Part shown: positions 1-7,611 of the stretch, one piece after another
Layout: every line of letters begins with the position of its first letter
Position numbering within the stretch: position 1 is the stretch's first letter
DNA from: Cephalothrix simula
Lineage: Eukaryota; Nemertea; Palaeonemertea; Archinemertea; Cephalotrichidae
DNA length: 10,452 nt
NCBI GenBank assembly: GCA_035591015.1
Contig: JAXIUW010224396.1
Span: 1 to 10,452, forward strand
Direction: 5' to 3'
Program-made: the position numbers and the translations under genes
Notes under the pieces: generated by a model
The model's input: only the letters and a program-made list of their open reading frames with translations
What the model was told of the DNA's origin: nothing
Database searches by the model: none

Positions 1-417
1 AGTTAATGTTTCATCGCTGGTTAAAGAAGCCTAATTTCCAAAATGGAGGGGTGTTTCAAAACTTTTGGCCACTACTGCATTTCATGCACTTTCCAATAAT
101 TGTAGGTCTACTTTTTTCCTAATATTATAATCAGCAGGAGGAATCTAGCATCCTTACTTCATATTTTCTGTCCATATTTGTACTTAAAAAAAGCTACATT
201 TTGCACAACAACTCATGTCGATTCGCCTGGGGCACTTTTCATGTGACCTCGGAATCATCCAGTATGTTTCCCATTATTTGCTACCAGATTTTAGAAATTC
301 GGGACAATCAAATTAATTACTGCTGACTTCTCGTGCTGTCAAGTGTCAACGAATCATAATGGACTCAAGCTTTGTCGGATTTCCGATTTAAGCAGAATGG
401 ATTCCTTTAGACTCAGC
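1..417. other. Upstream DDX1 intron or flank, no recognised feature
   Basis: AT-rich sequence without a convincing ORF, exon or repeat. I looked for the preceding DDX1 exon, which should encode a Gly/Phe-rich SPRY segment ending near F-D-x-Y-G-E, and did not find it here. The stretch is therefore inferred to be intronic, because the first visible exon at 1636 begins inside the SPRY domain. Confidence 0.5.
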
Positions 418-600
418 GAGCTGATCTGGTATAGTGGTTAGTGCGTTGGACACACGATCTACACGTTGCTGGTTCGAGCCCCGTATGCTCTCATGTAGAA
501 AGGTTATTCTATAGACATACGGAGATAATAGAGGGAATACACCATTCCCGCAGCTCAAACAACGGGTAAAGCCATGGTAAAAAATTACAAAACGATATCA
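418..600 (+). repeat. Degenerate tRNA-like sequence, probable SINE head
   Basis: An A-box-like stretch (TGGTATAGTGGTTAG, 427-441) and a consensus B box (GGTTCGAGCCC, 471-481) are spaced as in a tRNA gene. A four-pair D stem (429-432 with 441-444), an anticodon arm with loop CACACGA (451-457), and a T stem with one mismatch (468-472 with 480-484) can be drawn. The acceptor stem is poor: GAGC (418-421) can pair with GCTC (487-490), but the remaining positions do not fit, and loop position 33 is A instead of the near-universal U. The loop reads CAC, so a tRNA-Val-like ancestor is possible. About 110 nt of unrelated sequence follows, as in a tRNA-derived SINE; the 3' boundary is a guess and no terminal repeat was seen. 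A lone tRNA pseudogene is the alternative. Confidence 0.55.
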
Positions 601-854
601 AAGATTTTTTCCCTTGGGTATCAAGATGACAGCAACTTTGATACTTTGTATTCTGGCAAATTACCAAGTAGATTATAAAGTCTTACAATACATATCATCG
701 GATAAAAGACATCAAACATATCCAGTTAAAAGTAATGACATTTTCCTGATCACAGGGAACTATCATCAAGTGTTTCACTTATTATTGTTTTCGGCTCTAA
801 CTTTATTAGTGGTTTAACTCTTTTATGCGGGAGACTGGGAGTCATATACATGTA
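601..854. other. Intronic sequence, nothing recognised
   Basis: A 67-codon open frame lies at 614-817 on the + strand, but it has no recognisable motif, an ordinary AT-driven composition and no supporting context. I treat it as a chance ORF and the region as intron. Confidence 0.4.
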
Positions 855-1204
855 GGTCACCCGGGGGGTGTAACTTGATATTGGAAAGTGACGGGGGTGT
901 GCCGCTGGATTTTTAAAATCCTGACCATAAATACTTTTCATAACTCGATAAATATATTAGTATCACCCATACTTAATTTTGTAGGCCTAGAAATTCTTTT
1001 TTTTTGTACCACAAAATAAGTCACAAAATGCATGTAGACGTAATTTTCGATACGGATGGCCGAAGGAATTTAGCCAAAGCTGAAATTTCATATCCAAACT
1101 CCAAAGGTACTTTTCGGCTATTAAATTTCCGAAAACATACCCTTTTCAGCGGCACATCCATCCCCGCCAACATTTTATATCACTATGTTACCCCCCGGGT
1201 AGGT
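855..1204. repeat. Inverted-repeat (foldback/MITE-like) element, about 350 bp
   Basis: The left arm (about 855-908, with CACCCGGGGGGTGTAAC and then GTGCCGCTG) is matched in inverted orientation by the right arm (about 1147-1204, CAGCGGCAC up to TTACCCCCCGGGTAGG). The two arms share ACCCGGGGGGT, a related AT-rich middle with GTGATAT/TTGATAT, and GTGCCGCTG in the same order, with small indels. The intervening ~240 bp is not symmetric. A 94-codon + frame (1004-1288) crosses the element and its right arm and looks fortuitous. I saw no clear target-site duplication, so the superfamily is undetermined. Confidence 0.6.
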
Positions 1205-1635
1205 CATAGGTCATATAATTCAAGTACAGCATTAGTACTGAATTTTTTTTTAAATAAAATATATTTTTGTCTTATATTTAATACATGAAGCGTTGAGACG
1301 TCATACAGAGTAACCCACAAACCATCTATTCTGCGAACATAAACCAAATACATGTATCTCACAAATTTCATGCCGTAAATTTACATGACCCAAAACTTTT
1401 TGCGCGTTGGATACCTTTTATTATGGGCAATCATTTCTATTGAAACCAACGCTCAAAATTATTCCGGGCTAGTGAGCCGCACATTGAAAAATTGGGGTTA
1501 TTTGGTTCATAATCTAAATTTTTATGTGGGTTACGGTATGACGCTCAACGCTTCACATGTAATTTGTATATGATTGTGTTGTGCTACATGTATAATCATG
1601 TCAAAATGATTAATGCAATAAACTTCTTCTTATAG
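1205..1635. other. 3' end of the upstream DDX1 intron
   Basis: AT-rich sequence with a 62-codon + frame at 1385-1573 that resembles nothing I know. It ends in a pyrimidine-rich tract, CTTCTTCTTATAG, whose AG (1634-1635) is the splice acceptor of the first visible DDX1 exon. No other feature was seen. Confidence 0.55.
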
Positions 1636-1708
1636 CCATATGGTATAAATGATGTAATTGGCTGTTGCTTGGACCTAGATTACGGAACTATAAAGTGGAC
1701 AAAAAACG
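1636..1708 (+). CDS. DDX1: DDX1 internal exon (SPRY domain, C-terminal part)
   Basis: A 73-nt exon giving 24 codons plus one base. It reads PYGINDVI followed by GCCLDLDYGTIKWTKNG, the last G being completed by the next exon. Animal DDX1 has the equivalent [21 protein letters not shown] in the B30.2/SPRY module inserted in its DEAD-box core. The acceptor is TTCTTCTTATAG and the donor is ACG|GTAAAA. DDX1 is an ATP-dependent RNA helicase known for roles in tRNA splicing (tRNA ligase complex), RNA clearance at DNA breaks and mRNA granules; the SPRY module is thought to mediate interactions. The I-G-C-x-L-D-x-x core and the K-N-G turn are SPRY hallmarks. Other SPRY proteins are possible from this exon alone, but the following exons make DDX1 specific. 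The preceding exon is not in the window; phase 0 at the acceptor is inferred from the alignment. Confidence 0.92.
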
Positions 1709-2299
1709 GTAAAATTTTTTTTATACAGATGTAGGGGTATCTGATGGCACCTTTCGTTTTTCTGGGCCATCGTAAATTTAAAAAAAAATTTAACTTCCGA
1801 AATTCTAAAAAATCAATTATTTTGATGTTTTTAGACGTCACCTATTAGCTGAAAAATGAACTAATTTGGTTGTAACTCGTACATTACTTAGTTTAAGGTG
1901 GTCTTAATACATCCCCATCAATAAATAGTTCGGAAAAGTATTTGGGGGCCAAGGGCCAAGCTCTGTGCTTTGACAAAATTGCGTATTTTGTCTATTTTTA
2001 CGTGACCTTGACGTTGAGATGACCTTGGAATATTTCAAAGGTCAATATGTTATTATCTCGTATAACTTGGGTTAAAAATAGCCATTATGTTTAGGATGGT
2101 TTACGATTTTTCAAAACTTGAACAAAAATCCGAAAATATTCAATTAGCCTTGGGGCCTAAAACTTTAGGGATAATGTTTTCTCAATGGGACCAAATTTGA
2201 ACTGAATCGGTGAAATATTACTGATCAAGTAATTTTGATTAAACCACTCTTAAATTTAAGACAAAATATAACATCCTTAAAATTTGTTTTTCTATTTAG
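1709..2299 (+). other. DDX1 intron (591 bp, phase 1)
   Basis: GT (1709-1710) to AG (2298-2299), with a T-rich tract TTTGTTTTTCTATTTAG before the acceptor. It splits the glycine codon of the K-N-G turn. Inside, a degenerate pair of GACCTTG motifs (near 1992 and 2021) and a weak inverted match between TTTAAGGTGGTCTTAA (near 1891) and TTAAACCACTCTTAA (near 2239) hint at an old repeat, too decayed to classify. Confidence 0.8.
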
Positions 2300-2376
2300 G
2301 TATGGATTTAGGTAAGGCGTATGATATTCCTCGTAATATCAGAGATGGTACATTTTTTGCTGCCGTTGTACTAAAG
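2300..2376 (+). CDS. DDX1: DDX1 internal exon (end of SPRY domain)
   Basis: A 77-nt exon: two bases finishing the split glycine codon, then 25 codons reading MDLGKAYDIPRN, I-R-D-G-T, FFAAVVLK. The matching human segment, as I recall it, is [25 protein letters not shown], so length and spacing agree exactly, including the D-L-G, A-(Y/F)-(D/E)-I-P and V-L-K positions. This is the SPRY strand-loop-strand after the K-N-G turn. The acceptor is TTTCTATTTAG|GT and the donor is AAG|GTATGA, phase 0. Codon use is AT-leaning like its surroundings and there is no stop in frame. Identity to DDX1 is close to certain when read with the flanking exons. Confidence 0.93.
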
Positions 2377-2479
2377 GTATGAAATTACGTTCGGTATCTT
2401 AAATTTTGACAATATTTTTAAACGAAAATCTTTCGTTAAGAATTTGACCCCTCGCCTTTTATGCATCTCTCAATGTCTA

Positions 2480-2850
2480 TCATGTTCGACGGTGAACAAC
2501 CGTAGCACAAAATGTCGTAATTTTGGCGTACGTTTGACGTACAAAAAAATACCATGGTGAATGATTGACGTATGCCTTTCAAAGAAAAGGTGAACAAACG
2601 TCTAACGTACGAGATTTGGGAAAAATAATTTTCATTCGTCGCTCGTACAACTTATGTCTTATGCTTGACGCACGCACATTAGCCAAGATCGTCGCCCGTT
2701 CACCAAAGAGCGTCGTCGCACGTGATTGAATGGTGGTATTTTTAGGGCAGGGGTGAATGCTTGACGGACGCACTTTTGGGTAGGGCGAATAAAAGTGTTA
2801 GTGAACGTCGCCAAAACGTCGAACAACCGTCGACCGCTGCCCGGGGGGGG
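2480..2850. repeat. CpG-rich degenerate tandem-like patch
   Basis: Unlike its AT-rich surroundings, this stretch is dense in CpG (ACGT, CGTCG and GACG words). Three similar blocks, ATGATTGACGTATGC (2561), ATGCTTGACGCACGC (2661) and ATGCTTGACGGACGC (2757), recur about 100 and 96 bp apart in the same orientation, two of them preceded by GGTGA. GAACAA-CCGT appears near both ends (2494 and 2821). It ends at a run of nine G beginning at 2843. This looks like a diverged ~100-bp tandem repeat or part of a mobile element. Minus-strand frames of 64 and 72 codons here are composition artefacts. Confidence 0.45.
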
Positions 2851-2997
2851 GGTGAAGACAGGCATTGATAGATGCATTAAACGAATGATTTGTACAATGC
2901 ATAGGTCTGTTAAATTAATAATTAGATATTGTACAGGAGAGTTATTGGTTATTCTTTGATCACTTATTTGTCATTATTGAGACTATATGAGTACTCA

Positions 2998-3696
2998 TTA
3001 ACCCTTTCACTACGGACCAAATTTCTCCCAGTGTTCTGGCATGCCATTGAATATTTTCCTGGGACCGAAAAGCCACAATCCTTTACCTCATAAAGATCTC
3101 AGCACGATTCATTGCATTGGACATAAGAAATTGACATACATGTAGGCCTGTATAAGCTATGAATAAAGTGAACTATTTGAAACGTTCAATATATAAGATA
3201 CTGAAAAATAAATCCACGCTTGCAAAAATTGGAAATCCAAAAATTAACAATTTAAGATTTAAGACTTTTTGAACTTTTTTATTTATTTATTTTTGATATT
3301 GGCTATATTTTTGAAAATTCAATTGTGACGTCATTACGACGTCACTACACGGTACATCATGATGTTTGTAACATGTCAACAGTTATTATAAGTCTATGAA
3401 CCCTAATATTCAAGGGGTTCTAAATCCGGCAATACAGTAAAATTCTTTGTTGTATTTCCCAATTTATTTCAGATTTATTGAATCGTGACGTCATTGTGAC
3501 GTCACAATATTTTTTATGACGTAACAATCATTTCGGAATTGTACAACTTGTATCAGTGAATGTTTGTTCAGTGAATGTCAATGTAGACTTGTACCGAAAC
3601 CAGGTGACCTTTTTGATAGGTGTAATGGGGTTCCACCCTCGTATAGGAGCCCGATTTAGCGGTAATAGGAATATGCCCGCGTACTGAAAGGGTTAA
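2998..3696. mobile_element. piggyBac-like MITE with TTAA target duplication
   Basis: TTAA (2998-3001) is followed by CCCTTTCACTACG, and the other end reads CGTACTGAAAGGG followed by TTAA (3693-3696). The terminal inverted repeats match at 12 of 13 positions, and the element between the TTAA copies is 691 bp (3002-3692). TTAA duplication with a CCC-starting inverted repeat of about 13 bp is the signature of the piggyBac superfamily. There is no ORF of transposase size, so the copy is non-autonomous and would need a transposase supplied in trans. Internally, two TGACGTCA-rich palindromic blocks about 159 bp apart (near 3326 and 3485) are similar to each other. No similarity between flanks beyond TTAA is needed or seen. 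Confidence 0.8.
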
Positions 3697-3920
3697 AAGG
3701 GTTTCTACTAAATTTTGTAGACGTATAATCCATCTAAATAACTAATGCAGAGATCATTAAGTGCAAAATAAAAAGAAAGTTTGTCATGAAATATCATATG
3801 TCACTGACACAGTATTTGCAAAGTTAAGTTGAAGTTGCGTTTCCACTATATTATTTTAGTTAAGATTGGAAAAACAGGAGCAAAACCCCGTACTAGGCCA
3901 TGATTCGCCATAAAAGTTTT
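3697..3920. other. Intron sequence between two mobile elements
   Basis: AT-rich spacer between the piggyBac-like element and the foldback element. No ORF, repeat or RNA structure is recognised. Confidence 0.4.
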
Positions 3921-4457
3921 AAGTTGATAACACAAATGGATGGAATAATTGGATGAGGCACAGTAAAATGTACAAATTTCGCGCCCGCCGTCGAGATCTT
4001 CTAGGAGGGCCTTCAGAACCCTTTAACCCTATACATTTTCGGAATGGTCATGAAAAGTTACACACCATGGGAGGGTTTTAAAATTTTTAGCCCCACCTGG
4101 TGGGGAGTGGTGGCGCAAAATGTTCAAAATATTCGAAAATAGACGTAAGTCCCACTTTTAGTGGTCGGATGTTAAGGGAACCCCTCGAACCGTTCGGGTT
4201 AGACCAAAACAAGCTACAATAGGTTGTTTGGCATGTCAAGCATACCTAATGACCCAAATACCGGGTTTCTATGTGCAAAATTGTCATCTCCGGATTAATA
4301 TCCCATGGTGTGTAACTTTTCATGCCCTTTCCAAAATTGTATAGGGTTACGGGGTTCCGATGCCCCTTCTAGGAGATCTTGACGGGGGGCTGAAATTTGT
4401 ACATTTTATTGTTCCTCGTCCAATTTTTCCATCCATTTGTGTACATGTAGTCAACTT
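3921..4457. mobile_element. Foldback element with ~143-bp inverted arms (copy A)
   Basis: The left arm 3930-4072 and right arm 4301-4442 are inverted copies, roughly 85-90% identical by eye over about 143 nt. Examples are ACACAAATGGATGGAA with its complement near 4427, AAAATGTACAAATTT with AAATTTGTACATTTT, and GTTACACACCATGGGA with TCCCATGGTGTGTAAC. AAGTTGA (3921-3927) and TCAACTT (4451-4457) may be the outer ends. The 228-bp centre holds a perfect hairpin CCCCACC-T-GGTGGGG (4091-4105). No ORF is present, so this is a non-autonomous foldback/MITE type; no target duplication was identified. A decayed copy in opposite orientation lies at about 6797-7240, which shows that it is a dispersed family. 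Confidence 0.82.
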
Positions 4458-4960
4458 CGCCTACTTGGAAAAACTCGATTAAAAACTTTTTAGCCTTCCA
4501 AAACTAGTCAAATTCTTGAAGTTGGCCAACAAAAATCAGTATTCGAGACGGGGGTTAAATTTACAGTTTGTATTACTCAAAATCATTGAAAATCGGTATT
4601 GAGGAATCGCAGGATTTTATCAAATTTCAACATTTTTCATATATATTCTAAACGAGAAGTAAGATTTGGCATGGACATCCCCTCTAAATGACATATTTGC
4701 GTTTATGGGTGAAATTATGATACTTGTCACAGTGTTGACATAAAACTTATCCTAATGTTCTTTTATTTCTTTATCCGCATCAAATTAAAGGAACGAGAAA
4801 TTTTTTTGCAATAAATTATCATTAGCTATTCTATTCTACTCAATAATGAATCATATAAGCTGCTTTCTGATCATCCCCCGGCAATCATCCCTAGGCTGTC
4901 CTAATGAAGTGAAGTGAAGTTTTTTTTCAACAGAATTTAAAAATTAGGTACTCGGCACCT
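4458..4960. other. Intron sequence with a short GAAGT repeat
   Basis: Mostly featureless AT-rich sequence. Three tandem GAAGT units (4906-4920) run into a poly-T tract. No coding potential was recognised. Confidence 0.45.
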
Positions 4961-4975
4961 CAGTCTTGCTATAAT

Positions 4976-5034
4976 AGCATAAGTGTTCTAAAACGATAAT
5001 AGAATCCACTTATGCTTATTCTAATCCACTTATG
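4976..5034. repeat. Short hairpin plus 12-bp direct repeat
   Basis: AGCATAAGTG (4976-4985) and CACTTATGCT (5007-5016) form a perfect 10-bp inverted pair around a 21-nt loop. AATCCACTTATG then occurs twice 20 bp apart (5003-5014 and 5023-5034). The following 80 bp has several CCTAAAAT-like words (5040-5115). It may be the remnant of a small repeat; no function is claimed. Confidence 0.6.
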
Positions 5035-6270
5035 ATAATACCTAAAATCCCTAAAACTTATTACTGTAATAGATTATTCCTAAAATTCCCTGACAATTCC
5101 TCAAATTCCTAAAATATTTTACAACTTGTATAAATATTTTTTATTTCGTTTAATATGTCCAAAATTCTTTTTTCATTGGTGTAACATGAATTCAAGTTCT
5201 ATTTTATTGGCTCAATCCATGATTCTTTTGGCCATTTCGAGCATTGCCCTATTTTGAAATTTTCATTGTTTTTAGCACGTTTTTAATAAGTCGGAACTCC
5301 TCTTCAGTGTTATATATTCCGTAAATTTCGGACATCATTTCTTTAAAAATATGATTGTGAAAAAATTATATAGGTCGGTTGTTTTGCCTTAAAAATGTTT
5401 CTTGCCCTATAAAATGTTTGACGCGAAACAAAAACAAATTGTCAGTTCCAAACCATGCCGTAAAAATTCTTGTTATAACTTTACACTTTCGTTATGTTTT
5501 GACACAATAAAGGATTCTTATTATTTAGCAATATTTGTTTGTTTGTATAATAAAGGGAAAAGTTTGAAAAGGGAGAAAAATGTTTTGGATGTTTTTACAT
5601 GTTCACTTGCTTTTTTATGTTTAGAGATGACGTTTTCTTTTGCTTAATTATGCCTCCTCGCTTCTAATTTTGCATTACCCCAACATCAGAGAAGCGGATG
5701 GTTGTTATTCCCAACTGGTATATACTGGAATGTATTTGATCTTTGAAGTCCTCTGTGTCTAATGGTGCGGATACCTTTGAGCTATTTTTTCTAACTTTGT
5801 TTAAAAGCAGGAAAAATTGTCCTTAACATGAATTAGCTAATGGACAAAATTTTTAAAAGATACGGTGTTATTTTTATCAATTTGCGTATGGCTATTGTAT
5901 CACCATAGCGATGGGTTATGTGTACGCCAATGAATTAAGCGACATAAAAATTAGAAAATTGGTTAAACAGGAGGCATCAGTGGACAACTTTTTTCCTCCT
6001 GAAATTCTTAGCCAATCCTTTTACCTTCCTGGTACGTTTTTGAAAGGGGGTTGATTGTCGATTTGATCGAAAATTTTGAATTTTGTGAATAACTAAATTG
6101 AGATACATGTATGACCAATTTACAAAAATGAATCCGCGGAATATAGTTCCTGCGCGAATCTGAAAATCATCCTCCAAGAGTTTTTGTAGTCCTCAAAGCC
6201 ACACTGCAATGTACTACAAATGTACACAAATGGATTTTAAAAAATCGAACAAGGCACCGCACAAAGAACT
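5035..6270. other. Long AT-rich intron stretch, no recognised feature
   Basis: Open frames at 5402-5647 (+, 81 codons) and 5977-6177 (-, 66 codons) show no domain, motif or splice-compatible continuation and are judged chance. No repeat with clear ends was found apart from the CCTAAAAT-like words at its start. Confidence 0.5.
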
Positions 6271-6786
6271 TGGGCTGACTTCCCCTGATTTCGCCCACTT
6301 CAGTACACGTTTTATGGTGTTACTAATTAATGCTCATTAATATCACAGGCGCAAAACAATATTATTTACCTCATTGATTTCAATATAATTGTGCAATGAA
6401 TAGACACAATTGTGATAATCACCAATATCATTGCATGATTATTGAATAGAAGAGTAATTAACCATTTTTTAAGTATGACGCCCAGGTCTCAGCACCAAAA
6501 TTTATTGGTAAGGGAAAGTTATTACCATAATCTGATGACTGACAAAGATTCATTGTGTGGACCGACCGGCAACATACTCAATCAAGATAATTTTGAATTC
6601 CTATTCATTTGTACACAGACGATGGACTTTACTTGCTTCTGTAGCCAAAAATATTTACTTAAATGAAAAAATAAGTTTGAACTTTAAAATTTCGACTACA
6701 TATGTCTTATTAACAGAGTTTTAGGCGATTTGAAGCAAATATATTTTTGGAAAATCGAGTGGGCGAAATCAGGGGAAGTTAGCTCA
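6271..6786. repeat. 28-bp inverted pair bounding a 516-bp segment
   Basis: The left copy (6271-6298) and the inverted right copy (6759-6786) share ACTTCCCCTGATTTCGCCCA and match at 26 of 28 positions. Sequence just inside and outside does not pair. The interior has no transposase; a 74-codon + frame (6442-6666) is unremarkable. It may be a MITE with short inverted ends, or two ends of a larger rearranged foldback, since copy B begins immediately after the right copy. No target duplication was seen. Confidence 0.6.
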
Positions 6787-6796
6787 GGTTATTTCG

Positions 6797-7240
6797 CCCC
6801 CGTCGAAATCTCCTGTCTTATCTCTACCTGGTCACTGGTGGCGCAAATATTTTAAAAATCGAAAATTCCCAATTTTCCATTTCAAGGCTGATATGGGATC
6901 ATATAACCTTTGACTGCGGGTTTGACTGACCCCCAGGGGTCACCTGATATTATTATTATTAAGTACCGAAGATTTGCGTCATTTAGCATGCCAAACATCC
7001 GGCCACTAAAAGTGCGACTTGATTTATTTTTGATTTTTTTGCACATTTTGTGTCACCACTCCCCGCCATGTAGGGAAATATATTTGAACACCTCCCCATG
7101 GCCGCCCCATTGTGTATAACTTTTGATCTCATGGTGTGTAACGTTTCATACCCATTCCAAAGATTTATAGTGTTACATTTTTGACGACGACGGGACCGAA
7201 ATTTGCCTTATCCAATTTTTCGACCCATTTTTGAATATGC
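6797..7240. mobile_element. Decayed second copy of the foldback family (copy B, inverted)
   Basis: Read on the minus strand, this segment parallels copy A. AACATCCGGCCACTAAAAGTG (from 6994) matches the complement of copy A near 4153-4173, GTGTCACCACTCCCC matches the complement of GGGGAGTGGTGGCGC, and ATGGTGTGTAACGTTTCATACCCATTCC (7131 on) matches an arm of copy A, followed by a related CGACGG block and TCCAATTTTTC. The other arm is shortened, with CCCCCGTCGAAATCTCCT (6799-6816) joined closely to CTGGTGGCGCAAAT. A block of about 55 bp in copy A (about 4172-4227) is absent. Identity is clearly lower than between the arms of copy A, so this copy is older or shrunken. Confidence 0.68.
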
Positions 7241-7370
7241 ATACCCAATTTGAACACGAGAAATGCACTTATTTGAAATTCATGTAAAAACATTGTTTCT
7301 TTTTTTTTGTATCCAATTATATGATCTTATTTCCCATGTGAATCTAAAATTATCTTTACTTGTGTTGCAG

Positions 7371-7424
7371 AACGCTGAAATGAAATTTAATTTTGGAGAC
7401 GATCCGTTCAAGCACTCTCCAGAG
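7371..7424 (+). CDS. DDX1: DDX1 internal exon (SPRY exit)
   Basis: A 54-nt exon of exactly 18 codons, NAEMKFNFGDDPFKHSPE, in phase 0 at both ends. Animal DDX1 has NAELKFNFGEEEFKFPPK at the same place, directly after V-L-K of the previous exon. N-A-E-x-K-F-N-F-G is a very characteristic DDX1 string at the end of the SPRY domain. The acceptor TTGTGTTGCAG is strong. The donor is CCAGAG|GCAAGT, a GC donor with an otherwise optimal context; the GT at 7429 would shift the frame relative to the next exon. This exon is the strongest single piece of evidence for the gene. Confidence 0.96.
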
Positions 7425-7430
7425 GCAAGT
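7425..7430 (+). other. Non-canonical GC splice donor
   Basis: The donor reads AG|GCAAGT. GC-AG introns are a recognised minor class of U2 introns and usually show this strong match to the rest of the donor consensus. Using it joins S-P-E to G-G-Y-T-P-L-S-K in frame, as in DDX1, whereas the GT at 7429-7430 would add four bases and break the frame. Confidence 0.85.
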
Positions 7431-7611
7431 ACCATGAATTTATGATATGATATTTTATACATAACAGATTCTGAGTGTCATCATGATTATTTGAGAAATT
7501 TTGCAGCTAAATCAAATATTTCGCTTGATAAACAATATATTGTTCCCGCGAGTGAGATCAATTTCTCGGGACATTTGAGAGCATAAATATACGTAGGCCA
7601 GGCAGGGGGTT

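Larger units (their letters stand above)
2377..7370 (+). other. Large DDX1 intron (4,994 bp, phase 0)
   Basis: From donor GTATGA (2377) to acceptor TTGTGTTGCAG (AG at 7369-7370). The exons on each side join as A-V-V-L-K then N-A-E-M-K, as in animal DDX1 where L-K-N-A-E-(L/M)-K-F-N-F is continuous. The intron has accumulated several non-autonomous repeats, listed separately. No nested protein-coding gene was found on either strand. Confidence 0.85.

Noticed and set aside
418-490. Functional tRNA gene
   Set aside because: The acceptor stem does not pair properly and loop position 33 is A; a SINE head or pseudogene is more likely.
614-817. 67-codon + frame with hydrophobic ends
   Set aside because: No domain, no splice-compatible extension, and AT-driven composition; intronic position makes chance the best explanation.
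1004-1288. 94-codon + frame
   Set aside because: It crosses one arm of an inverted-repeat element and has no recognisable motif. The F-D-T-D-G string was considered as the missing DDX1 exon (F-D-x-Y-G) but flanking residues do not fit.
2579-2877. Overlapping minus-strand frames of 64 and 72 codons rich in Arg/Pro
   Set aside because: They arise from the CpG-rich repetitive patch; overlapping frames with biased composition are typical artefacts.
3326-3530. Cluster of TGACGTCA sites as a cAMP-response enhancer
   Set aside because: They lie within the piggyBac-like element as palindromic parts of its repeats; sequence alone does not support a host regulatory role.
5402-5647. 81-codon + frame with a Cys/Leu/Phe-rich tail
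   Set aside because: No homology that I recognise, low-complexity AT codons and no start or splice context.
7263-7462. Short open frames on both strands covering the third exon
   Set aside because: They are shadows of the DDX1 exon 7371-7424; the + frame starts in the intron and the minus frame has no support.
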